Of a DNA stretch of 64,000 bases, positions 54,591 through 62,548 are shown in pieces (position 1 is the first letter of the stretch; each line of letters opens with the position of its first letter). The translations under genes and the position numbers were made by a program. The stretch is taken from the NCBI GenBank assembly GCA_016234115.1, contig JACRHD010000024.1:22301-86300 (forward strand). The letters run 5' to 3'. Origin of the DNA: Nitrospirota bacterium (GTDB lineage Bacteria > Nitrospirota > Thermodesulfovibrionia > UBA6902). Below the pieces are notes generated by a model. It made no database searches and was not told the DNA's origin. It saw only the letters and a list, made by a program, of their open reading frames with translations.

Positions 54591-54950
54591 AGTTTAGGGA
54601 CCTCCTTTAATAGTTTATTTTGGTTGGGAAAGTTTGGTGTTCCGTTTATTAACTGAAAATTTGGACTCTAAATACTAATATACAACAGGCTGATAGTCCA
54701 ATTAAAAAAACTAATCAATTAATTATGTCTCTTTATTCCCTGACCGGTATTTCGAACACAAAGGAACGACGCGCAGCCTGCCTTGATTTTCGGGCGCATT
54801 TCCCACCGGGAATCATTGTCCACGATCATTAGAAAAACAGAACAACCGGCAAACTATAAATCAGGGGGATAAATTTCAGCTATTATTATGCATATCGAAT
54901 TGATGTTTTACAAGGGGGCAGTTCAGTCTTGATTCACCATCAAAAGCAAG

Positions 54951-55084
54951 CCACAGAGACCACAGAGGAAAAAAATAAATATTAATCCACAGATTACACT
55001 GATTAACACAGATGTATTTAGAAATATTGTTTCAATCTGTGTAATCTGCGGATAAATTAATCTTTTCTCTGTGCCCTCTGTGGT
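54951..55084. repeat. Inverted repeat of CACAGAG/CACAGAT words in the 54591-55239 spacer
   Basis: CCACAGAGACCACAGAGG at the left end is mirrored by CCTCTGTGGT at the right, and the inner ATCCACAGATTACAC by GTGTAATCTGCGGAT. Similar CACAGAG words occur near 46830 and 59920. Apart from this element and a candidate promoter, the 649-base spacer shows no gene that I can support. Confidence 0.75.
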
Positions 55085-55147
55085 CAGGTGGTGGATTCCG
55101 GTCAGGAAGACTGTTAACTGACTCCGGGCAGGGAAATTATGTTACAA

Positions 55148-55176
55148 TTGACAGCAAAAAAGGTATGTATTATTTA
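55148..55176 (+). promoter_or_regulatory. Candidate sigma-70 promoter of the heme/CopD-like gene
   Basis: TTGACA (55148-55153) is a perfect -35 word. The -10 region 14-17 bases later (TATTATTTA) is only a partial match. It lies ~65 bases before the start codon at 55240. Confidence 0.35.
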
Positions 55177-55239
55177 AGAGTTTCATGAGGGTCCGGTAAA
55201 TATCCCGGTCAACTTAAAGAAACGGAAGACAGCGAGCGG

Positions 55240-56145
55240 ATGAAATACGTATTATTCATTGCTTTCATCACCCTGATTACAGCGTCCTCGTCCCAGGCTA
55301 TTCCGGAGTATGCCGGACAGACAAAACAGGGCTGCAAAATCTGCCACCTCTCCGAAGCCGGCGGCGAGCTTTCCGATAAGGGCATTGAATACGCGGCTTC
55401 AGGCTATGAATGGCCGCCTGCGGGGGGCTACAGGGTGATCGGTCCCATGAAACAGTACGTGAGATTTTTTATCGGCGCATTGCATATCATATCCGCCTTC
55501 ATGTGGTTCGGAACGATTCTGTATGTGCATATAATATTGAGACCGGGATATGCGTTGAGAGGTCTGCCTAAGGGTGAAATTGTTCTTGGGTTGGTTTCCA
55601 TGGCTGTTGTCGGTATTACGGGACTTCTGCTTACTATATCGAAAATAAGAAGTCCTGATGTGCTGATGGAAAGCACATGGGGGGTCCTGCTTTCGACGAA
55701 AATAATATTTTATGTAATTATGGTTTCTTCCGCTCTGTTTGTTGTTGTTTTTATCGGACCGAAACTGAAAAAAGGAACCAGGAAAGCAGACTTGCCGAAG
55801 GGGGGCGTTTTTGATCCCGTGACGCTTTCAGCCTGTGACGGGAAAGAAGGGCGTCCGGCGCATATCGCATATAAGGACAAGGTTTATGACGTCTCAGGAC
55901 TGAAGCTCTGGAGAAACGGCGTTCACATGAAGCATTCATCGGGATTTGACCTGACGGACATGCTTGCCAAGGCTCCGCATGGGGAGGAGAAACTTGAGGG
56001 ACTGAAGATCGCCGGGTCTTTTAATTCCGCGCTCGCGCCTCCGAAGAGCTTCCAACAGAAGGCGTTTTATTTTATCGCCTATATGAACCTGACGATTGTA
56101 TTTATGGTATTGTTTGTCATAGCATACTGGAGGTGGGGGTTATAG
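55240..56145 (+). CDS. CxxCH heme protein with CopD-like membrane domain and cytochrome b5-like domain
   Basis: A 301-residue membrane protein. A signal peptide is followed by a CKICH heme c motif (residues ~31-35). Four hydrophobic helices follow (FFIGALHIISAFMWFGTILY, VLGLVSMAVVGITGLLL, TKIIFYVIMVSSALFVVVFI and a final FYFIAYMNLTIVFMVLFVIAYW), with CopD-like spacing of His and aromatic residues. Between helix 3 and the last helix, residues ~190-260 resemble a cytochrome b5/steroid-binding domain (PAHIAYKDKVYDVSGL). The combination suggests electron transfer across the membrane. Copper or heme involvement is inferred from the neighbouring CopZ-like gene. Confidence 0.82.
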   Translation: MKYVLFIAFITLITASSSQAIPEYAGQTKQGCKICHLSEAGGELSDKGIEYAASGYEWPPAGGYRVIGPMKQYVRFFIGALHIISAFMWFGTILYVHIILRPGYALRGLPKGEIVLGLVSMAVVGITGLLLTISKIRSPDVLMESTWGVLLSTKIIFYVIMVSSALFVVVFIGPKLKKGTRKADLPKGGVFDPVTLSACDGKEGRPAHIAYKDKVYDVSGLKLWRNGVHMKHSSGFDLTDMLAKAPHGEEKLEGLKIAGSFNSALAPPKSFQQKAFYFIAYMNLTIVFMVLFVIAYWRWGL

Positions 56146-56180
56146 AGTCAGGAGTAAAGAGTTAAGAGTCAAGAGTCAGG
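56145..56180. repeat. GAGTCAA-type tandem heptamers after the heme/CopD-like gene
   Basis: Five units of GAGTCAG/GAGTAAA/GAGTTAA/GAGTCAA start at the stop codon. TTGCAACGCCCC downstream (~56187) repeats half of the palindrome at 15829. Confidence 0.8.
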
Positions 56181-56249
56181 CGTCTTGCAACGCCCCTTCT
56201 TAATTTTGGTGAAATTTTGTAAACTTTTAAATACGCGGGAGGTCGCTGA

Positions 56250-56459
56250 ATGACGGAAATTACGTTGAAGATAGAAGGGATGAGCTGTCAGCATTGCGTC
56301 ATGAGCGTAAGAAAGGCTGTCGGCGGCGTCGCCGGGGTCTTATCATCCGATGTGACGGTCGGTTCCGCGAAGGTAGCGTTCGATGAAACCAGAACAAACA
56401 GGGACGATATTGCAAAAGCAATACAGAAGGCCGGGTACAAAATCAAGGCTGAAGGCTGA
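56250..56459 (+). CDS. Heavy-metal-binding protein (CopZ-like copper chaperone)
   Basis: A 69-residue single HMA domain: ITLKIEGMSCQHCVMSVRKAV with the Cu(I)-binding CxxC, and the C-terminal IQKAGYKI. It would deliver copper to a P-type ATPase such as the one at 40040, whose own HMA domains carry CASC. GGGAGG lies ten bases before the ATG. Confidence 0.92.
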   Translation: MTEITLKIEGMSCQHCVMSVRKAVGGVAGVLSSDVTVGSAKVAFDETRTNRDDIAKAIQKAGYKIKAEG

Positions 56460-56506
56460 AATCGGAACGATAGAGGCCGGCCGGGAACTGCAAGAGGAGA
56501 TCAAGA

Positions 56507-58153
56507 ATGAGTATTGAGTATTCAGTAAGCCCTGAAGGAGAGAAATTTGCTTTACCGACGCCCCAGGAATACAGGAAGGAATTCGGCCGGATAAAAAAGG
56601 AAGTCGAAAAGCAGAGGAAGCTGGACCGCGAGATTGTCGTGGTCATGGGTGTCGGGTTTGTCGGGGTCGCAATGGCCGCGGTTATTGCGGATACGGCGGA
56701 CAAGAAAGGGGACCCTTCCAAATTCGTCATCGGCATGCAGAGACCCAGCCTGAGAAGTTACTGGAAAATCCCGGTGCTTAACAGGGGGATTTCCCCGGTC
56801 ATCTCGGAGGACAAAGAGCTTGAGCCCATGATAAGGAGGTGCGTGCTCGATAAAAAAACGCTCATGGCGACATTTGTGTACGAAGTGCTTTCACTGGCCG
56901 ATATCGTAGTTGTCGATATCCAGTGTGACTACCAGAAGGAGTCCCTCGGCAATGTCCGCGACGGTCACGCCGACATGTCCCCGCTCGAGGAGTCGCTTGG
57001 AATAATGGCTGAAAACATCTCGCCCGACGCCCTCGTCCTGATTGAAACGACCGTGGCGCCGGGGACGACCGAGCAGATAGCTTACCCGATCATCAAGAAG
57101 GCCTTTTCAAGGAGAGGCATCAAGAGTGAACCTCTCCTGGCCCACAGCTTCGAACGCGTCATGCCCGGGAAACACTATGTGGCGAGCATCCGTGATTTCT
57201 GGCGTGTTTGCAGCGGAATAAACAGGAAGGCAAAAAACAAGGTGGTAAAATTTCTCAATGAGGTGATCAACACTAAAGATTACCCCCTCACCGTGTTAGA
57301 CAAACCTATTGAGTCGGAAACGGCCAAGATAATCGAGAACAGTTACCGCGCGACAATCCTTGCGTTTTTAGACGAATGGAGTCTGTTCGCGGAGCGAAAC
57401 GGCGTGGACCTTTTGAAAGTCATCAATGCGATCAAGGTCCGTCCGACCCACAGCAATATTATCTTCCCCGGCCCCGGCATCGGCGGTTATTGTCTGCCGA
57501 AAGACGGCGGACTCGGCGTATGGGCATATAAACACATCCACGGTTTCGAGGACGACATATTCAAGGTGACGCCTCTTGCCATTAATATCAACGACACCCG
57601 CGCGCTGCATGTGGCGCAGCTTGTGCGCGACGCATTAAGGAACATGAGCAGGCCGATTGCCGCGGCGGACATACTTGTTTTAGGCGCTTCATACAGGGAG
57701 GATGTGGGCGACACCAGGTACAGCGGTTCGGAGCTGATCGTGAGGAGATTGACGGAGATGGGCGCGGAACTGCGCGTACACGATCCCTATCTGGCCCACT
57801 GGTGGGAATTTGAGAAACAGGACACCTACCCTCAAAAGGGCCACAGCCTCGCCAGGTTTTTCCGCAACCAGGACAAACTCCGGAACCTGAAAATGGAAAC
57901 AGGCATGGACAATGCCTTCAAAGGGGCCGACGCGGTGATCTTTGCGGTGCGGCATAAACAATATCTTGATCTCGACCCCGACAGGGTCGTAAAAATGATC
58001 GGCAACTCCGCGGCGATCATAGACTGCTTCGGGATACTTGACGACCTTAATATCCGCAGGTATATTGAATTGGGCTGCGAAGTGAAGGGGTTGGGCCGGG
58101 GGCATGTCAAAAGGATCAAGGATGAAGTCAGAAGAGGGGAGAGGAAGAAATGA
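56507..58153 (+). CDS. UDP-glucose/GDP-mannose-type nucleotide-sugar dehydrogenase
   Basis: A 548-residue enzyme, about 100 residues longer than usual because of an N-terminal extension of ~35 residues before VVMGVGFVGVAMAAVIAD (NAD-binding). The substrate-side VETTVAPGTT-like ETTVAPGTTEQ, KIIENSYRATILAFLDEW and the catalytic-cysteine GPGIGGYCLPKDGG are present. It oxidises a nucleotide sugar to the uronic acid for surface polysaccharide synthesis. Its stop overlaps the NYN gene start (ATGA). Confidence 0.92.
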   Translation: MSIEYSVSPEGEKFALPTPQEYRKEFGRIKKEVEKQRKLDREIVVVMGVGFVGVAMAAVIADTADKKGDPSKFVIGMQRPSLRSYWKIPVLNRGISPVISEDKELEPMIRRCVLDKKTLMATFVYEVLSLADIVVVDIQCDYQKESLGNVRDGHADMSPLEESLGIMAENISPDALVLIETTVAPGTTEQIAYPIIKKAFSRRGIKSEPLLAHSFERVMPGKHYVASIRDFWRVCSGINRKAKNKVVKFLNEVINTKDYPLTVLDKPIESETAKIIENSYRATILAFLDEWSLFAERNGVDLLKVINAIKVRPTHSNIIFPGPGIGGYCLPKDGGLGVWAYKHIHGFEDDIFKVTPLAININDTRALHVAQLVRDALRNMSRPIAAADILVLGASYREDVGDTRYSGSELIVRRLTEMGAELRVHDPYLAHWWEFEKQDTYPQKGHSLARFFRNQDKLRNLKMETGMDNAFKGADAVIFAVRHKQYLDLDPDRVVKMIGNSAAIIDCFGILDDLNIRRYIELGCEVKGLGRGHVKRIKDEVRRGERKK

Positions 58154-58692
58154 AAGAGACTGAAGACATTCTTATTACCCAGTCGGTCGCGATCCTGTGC
58201 GACGGCAACAATATCGAACGCAGCATCCACGAGCTCTCTCAGTCGAAAAACGCGATGATCAATTTCGACAAGCTGATACCCAAATTGCTGAATGGAAGAG
58301 GTCTGAACAGGCTGCTTTACTTCCGGGAAGGCAAGGCCATTTCTTCAAAATTCGCCGAGAGACTGTACGAAAACTATTACGGCTCTGTTATTCCATGTCA
58401 TAAGTCGGCCGATATCCCGCTTTCCATAAAAGCGACGCAGCTCTCTTCAAAGGTGGATACCATCATCATTATGTCCGGCGATTCCGATTTTGTGGACCTG
58501 GTAACGCATCTGAAGGGGGAAGGCGTGAGAGTCGAAATTGCCGCTGTGAGAAAAACGGCCGCCAGGATTCTAATTGATGAAGCGGACCATTTCCACGAAA
58601 TTACTGATGAAGACTGCTTTGTGTACAAGGCCCCGCATAAGCCGTCTCCGGGAAGACACTCTGGACGGTACCGGGGCTCACAGGAAGAATAG
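58150..58692 (+). CDS. NYN/LabA-like PIN-fold protein
   Basis: A 180-residue protein with ILCDGNNIERSIHEL, IIIMSGDSDFVDLVTHLK and the C-terminal RKTAARILIDEADHFHEI. The aspartates in DGNN and SGDSDF form the metal site of NYN-domain RNases. LabA-like members are linked to RNA processing or regulation. It is translated from an overlap with the sugar dehydrogenase, so the two probably share expression. The functional link is unclear. Confidence 0.9.
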   Translation: MKETEDILITQSVAILCDGNNIERSIHELSQSKNAMINFDKLIPKLLNGRGLNRLLYFREGKAISSKFAERLYENYYGSVIPCHKSADIPLSIKATQLSSKVDTIIIMSGDSDFVDLVTHLKGEGVRVEIAAVRKTAARILIDEADHFHEITDEDCFVYKAPHKPSPGRHSGRYRGSQEE

Positions 58693-58740
58693 TCGGAGCG
58701 GGGGATTTTCCTCTCAAATGGTGAAATAATATTTTACGGG

Positions 58741-59907
58741 TCAATTCATTTTTCTCATCCAGTTATATGACCTTAGGCCATGGACTGTTTCGGCAGTTTT
58801 GTCTCCAAGGAGATGCATCATTATCTTCAGCGGATAACATCGAAACCCGGTCATGTATGAGAAAATAAAATTTCTGATTTTGAGCGCGTAACTGAATTCA
58901 TTATGAATAAATTCAAGCGCATGCACATAATGAGTTTCTACGTAGTTGTTGATATCCGGGTGATTTCCGCATTCTTCAAAGGCCTGCTTTATGATCTGAG
59001 AAGCTATTTCCGCGCTCCGGTGGGAAAAGAAGATCCCTTCACCCAATAAAGGGTCGGCAAAACCCGCCGCGTCGCCTATGAGCAGGATGTTTTTATGGAC
59101 CGGGCTGAGAAGGAAATTGCCGTACGGCAAATGGTAAGCATGGGATTTCAAATTTGCCGCGTTGCGATATCCGGTTTCGGCCAGGAATTCATTGAAGGAA
59201 TGAAATATCGACTTTCTGTTCTCCTTATTGAGCCCGCACATGCCGATTATCATTCTGTCCCGGTTAGGGAATATCCAGGCATATCCGGACCGCAGGAAGT
59301 CAAAATAAAGAGACGGACAATATACTTGTTTATCAACTTCACTCCGGTCTACAAAGGTCTCCAGGGCTATCGCGAGGTTTCCGGTCCAGTGTTGTTTATC
59401 GATTTTGGGGAAGCTCCGTCTTACGGTGCTGTTTACTCCGTCGGCGCCTATTATGAACCGCGCCGTGAAGGTCTTTCCCGAAGCCGTCCGTATCGCGCTG
59501 CCGGATACGTCAACCGATGCGACACCGTCTCCTTCGACGATCTCGACCCCTTTCTGCCGGGCTTTCCTTAGGAGAAAATTGTCATATGAAAACCTCTCGA
59601 TAAAGTAAAAAGGCGAGGGGGACCCCCTTTTCAGGACCGGCCTGTCCCTGCAGAAAATCTCGTACCGGCCTGACTCAAAATTAATTATACCTTCTCTCTT
59701 CAGGGCATCGACCGGTTCTCCGAATACCCGCCCTAAAATCTTGATTGTCTTGTCCGTGATACACCCCGCGCACAGCTTGTGTCTTGGAAAGGCGCCCTTG
59801 TCGATGAGCAGGACCTTCAGCCCGGCCTTCGCCAGGAGATATCCGGCAGTGGAACCCGCGGGCCCGCCGCCTACTACTATTACATCGTATTTATTTGGAT
59901 TCGCCAT
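58741..59907 (-). CDS. Geranylgeranyl-reductase-family FAD oxidoreductase
   Basis: A 388-residue flavoprotein with DVIVVGGGPAGSTAGYLLAKAG (FAD-binding), KLCAGCITDKT (family-specific cysteine region), GADGVNSTVRRSF and GDAAGFADPLLGEGIFFSHRS. Members saturate isoprenoid chains, as in digeranylgeranyl lipids, chlorophyll and menaquinone side chains, or do related reductions. No isoprenoid genes are next to it. The start codon lies just behind a CACAGAG repeat and has no visible ribosome site. Confidence 0.9.
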   Translation of the reverse strand: MANPNKYDVIVVGGGPAGSTAGYLLAKAGLKVLLIDKGAFPRHKLCAGCITDKTIKILGRVFGEPVDALKREGIINFESGRYEIFCRDRPVLKRGSPSPFYFIERFSYDNFLLRKARQKGVEIVEGDGVASVDVSGSAIRTASGKTFTARFIIGADGVNSTVRRSFPKIDKQHWTGNLAIALETFVDRSEVDKQVYCPSLYFDFLRSGYAWIFPNRDRMIIGMCGLNKENRKSIFHSFNEFLAETGYRNAANLKSHAYHLPYGNFLLSPVHKNILLIGDAAGFADPLLGEGIFFSHRSAEIASQIIKQAFEECGNHPDINNYVETHYVHALEFIHNEFSYALKIRNFIFSYMTGFRCYPLKIMMHLLGDKTAETVHGLRSYNWMRKMN

Positions 59908-59941
59908 TTGTTATATCAACCACAGAGGCACGGAGACAATC

Positions 59942-61246
59942 TCACTGTCCAAACAGAATCGATCCTCCGGTGAAGAAAGTCCCTGCTACCGCGGCCGTCA
60001 TAAGGCAGGCAAGGGTGGCTGCCGCAAGCGCCCTGAGTCCGACCGACGATATGTCCCCGCTCCTTTTGGGCGCAAGGGCCGCAGTGCCTCCGACAAATAT
60101 CGCGAGTGAGGCGAAGTGCGCGAAACCGTTGAGGGCATATGCAGCCAGGACAGCGGAACGCGGCTCCTTCAGCCCTCCGGTCGAAAGGAGGAGCGAAAGG
60201 TCCTGATAAGATTTGACCTCCGTAAGGACGGCGCGTTCTCCGATGATTTTTGCAATCTCAAAGGCGTCTGACGGCGGGACGCCTATTATGAGCGCGAAGG
60301 GATAGCATAAGTAACCTGAAATTCCCTTGAGAGTCCAGTCTATTTGAATACCGGTAAGGCTGTTCAGTCCGGCGCCGGCCCCTCCGATAAGGAAATCGAC
60401 AAGGGCCACAAGGCCTAAAAATGCAAGGAGCAGCGCCACGATCCCTGCGACCATTTTAAGGCCTTCATGCGCGTTCGTTATAATCGCTTCCATGACAGAG
60501 GACTCCTTCCGGTAATAAGGCATTATATTCAGTCCCAGTGTTTCGGGCCTTTCAGTCTCCGGCATGATAAGCTTCGACATTACGACCGCCGCTATCGCGG
60601 ACAGTACGGATGCGGACACGAGGTGCCCCGCGATTGTCGGAAAATCCTTCTGGAGAATAAAGACGTAGAGCGCCAGGACATTTGAAGCCGTAGTAGACAT
60701 GCCCGCGGCCAATATTGTGCAAAACTCGGACCTTGTCATCTTGCCCAGGTAAGGCAGCACCGTCATATTTGCTTCGACGCCTACGAAGATATTGCTGGAG
60801 ACACTGAGGGACTCGGCGCCGCTTATCCGCATCAACCGGGTAAACATGCGGGAGAAGATTTTTATCAGCCGGGGCATAAGCCCCACGTAATAGAGTATGC
60901 CCATAAGGCTCGCGAAAAATATTATCGTGGGGAGCGCCTGAAACGCGAGGATAAACCCCAGAGATTCTTCGCCCATTTCATTTTTTGTCCCCGGAGGCAG
61001 CGCGAGTCTCCCGAAAAGAAACCTCACACCCGCGGATGCGCTGTCAAGCACCCTTACGACGGCATCATTTATAAAGAGAAAGACTTTTGAGCCTGCCGGG
61101 ACCATAAATATGAAGAGCGCCAATAAGAGCTGGAGCGCGGTCCCCCATATGATGACGCGCCAGTTGACGACCTTCCTGTCCGTGGAAAGCAGCCAGGCAA
61201 AGGCCATGAGGATGAATATCCCCGCAAAGCTCACAAGGTTGTACAT
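59942..61246 (-). CDS. CNT-family nucleoside transporter (NupC-like)
   Basis: A 434-residue membrane protein with about nine helices and re-entrant segments. Family motifs are LPTIIFFASLMGILYYVG, SESLSVSSNIFVGVEA-like GAESLSVSSNIFVGVEAN, AGMSTTASNVLALYV and the C-terminal GFAHFASLAIFVGGTAAL. It would import nucleosides with H+ or Na+ as in NupC. No nucleoside-metabolism genes lie nearby. Confidence 0.95.
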   Translation of the reverse strand: MYNLVSFAGIFILMAFAWLLSTDRKVVNWRVIIWGTALQLLLALFIFMVPAGSKVFLFINDAVVRVLDSASAGVRFLFGRLALPPGTKNEMGEESLGFILAFQALPTIIFFASLMGILYYVGLMPRLIKIFSRMFTRLMRISGAESLSVSSNIFVGVEANMTVLPYLGKMTRSEFCTILAAGMSTTASNVLALYVFILQKDFPTIAGHLVSASVLSAIAAVVMSKLIMPETERPETLGLNIMPYYRKESSVMEAIITNAHEGLKMVAGIVALLLAFLGLVALVDFLIGGAGAGLNSLTGIQIDWTLKGISGYLCYPFALIIGVPPSDAFEIAKIIGERAVLTEVKSYQDLSLLLSTGGLKEPRSAVLAAYALNGFAHFASLAIFVGGTAALAPKRSGDISSVGLRALAAATLACLMTAAVAGTFFTGGSILFGQ

Positions 61247-61322
61247 GAAGCGCCCTTCCTTTCTGTTTAAAGGACTTTGAAATAATATCCAAAAGTCAGG
61301 ATATTGTTCAAGAGATAAATTA

Positions 61323-62501
61323 TTATAGATGACCCGTTTGATTTCGCAGCGTGAATCCCCGGAGCTTCGGCGTATCTTCCCCCTTATACTGGACCATGAC
61401 TTTGTGCGTCTCGCCCATGCCCTGAGGAAATATCAGCCCCTTTATTTTAGCCATTTCAAAGGTGTGCTCGCCTTCCCCCGGGTATAATTCTGAAATGCCC
61501 TCGTCAATGCCCGAGGCTATAAGAAACGTCCCCTGCGGGCAATAGCCGATTGTCCTGAAGCCGGCGGCTTCTCCCCATTTTTTCAGGGATGAAAAGTTTA
61601 CGTGCGCGGTAATATCCTGATCGCCGATATTCTCATACGGGTTTTCATTTGTCTGATGTTTGTGATAGCAGAGCAGTGTGCCCCTTGTACGTTCTTCACT
61701 ATAGTATTCTTCAGAGGAATATCCATAGTCGATTGTCAGAATGAAACCTCTTGACAGCACGGCGCTTATTTCGCTGAGCCAGCTTCTTATTCCCGTGTTT
61801 ATTTCTGTCCCGTAGCCGGGCTGCAGACTTATGGAAAATTCCCTGAGGTAATTTGTTAATTCTTCGGGAGCGGTGCTTCTGATTTCGAGGAATTCAATGC
61901 CGTTAAAATCCACGTGTATCTCTTTCAATTCGTCAGCCATCTCAACAAGGTGAACAGGGAAGGCGTCGGGCAGTTCATTTGAAAAGACGCACCCGGCGAT
62001 ACTTTCACCCTCCCCCTTGCTCCCTCCCGTCAAGGGTGGGGGAGATAGTGATCTGATCCACTTTATATTTTTCTCATATACCCCGACCGTTTCTCTCTGC
62101 ATCCTCTCAAAATGATCATACGGCTCAACAATCACATACTTCAACGCATTCAGAAAATCACATTTGTTTTTCATAACGGAAGGGACATCTGAAGGCTTGC
62201 GCAGATAGTCAAAAATATCCTTGCAGAGATAACCCGTCCCCGCGCCCATTTCAACCGCGTGGAAAACAGGGGGCCTTTCCATTGCGTCCCACATCTCCAT
62301 CAATTGCCTTGCCAGCATCGCACCGAATACAGGGTGAAGATGCGGGCCGGTATAGAAATCGCCTGCCCGGCCGATAACACGTTTCCCTGAAGAATAATAT
62401 CCGAGCTCCGGACAATAGAGGGCCATGTCCATAAAGGTCTCAAAGGTGATAGGACCTTCCTGTTTTATTTTCTCGATTATTATCTGTTCAAGGGTATACA
62501 T
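61323..62501 (-). CDS. MidA/NDUFAF7-like SAM-dependent methyltransferase
   Basis: A ~392-residue protein: EGPITFETFMDMALYCPELGYYSS, FYTGPHLHPVFGAMLARQL, AVEMGAGTGYLCKDI (SAM-binding), FSNELPDAFPVHLVEM and TIDYGYSSEEYYSEERTRGT. This order is that of the MidA family; the mitochondrial homologue methylates an arginine of complex I. The start was set at the ATG at 62499-62501 (MYTLEQII). Upstream in-frame ATGs lie in a palindromic repeat. A second palindrome (62008-62045) is embedded in frame, adding a Pro/Gly/Ser-rich loop (PPPLTGGSKGEG). Confidence 0.9.
   Translation of the reverse strand: MYTLEQIIIEKIKQEGPITFETFMDMALYCPELGYYSSGKRVIGRAGDFYTGPHLHPVFGAMLARQLMEMWDAMERPPVFHAVEMGAGTGYLCKDIFDYLRKPSDVPSVMKNKCDFLNALKYVIVEPYDHFERMQRETVGVYEKNIKWIRSLSPPPLTGGSKGEGESIAGCVFSNELPDAFPVHLVEMADELKEIHVDFNGIEFLEIRSTAPEELTNYLREFSISLQPGYGTEINTGIRSWLSEISAVLSRGFILTIDYGYSSEEYYSEERTRGTLLCYHKHQTNENPYENIGDQDITAHVNFSSLKKWGEAAGFRTIGYCPQGTFLIASGIDEGISELYPGEGEHTFEMAKIKGLIFPQGMGETHKVMVQYKGEDTPKLRGFTLRNQTGHL
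62008..62045. repeat. In-frame palindromic element in the MidA-like gene
   Basis: CCCTCCCCCTTGCTCCCTCC is followed by CGTCAAGGGTGGGGGAGA. It forms an imperfect hairpin and stays in frame. Confidence 0.75.
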
Positions 62502-62514
62502 GATAAACATGTGT

Positions 62515-62540
62515 AGGGGCGACCGGGGGGGGTCGCCCCT
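62515..62540. repeat. Perfect AGGGGCGACC palindrome between the MidA-like and GGDEF genes
   Basis: AGGGGCGACC (62515-62524) and GGTCGCCCCT (62531-62540) form a stem around six Gs. It lies eight bases downstream of the GGDEF stop and may act as a transcription barrier. Confidence 0.85.
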
Positions 62541-62548
62541 ATGAATCG

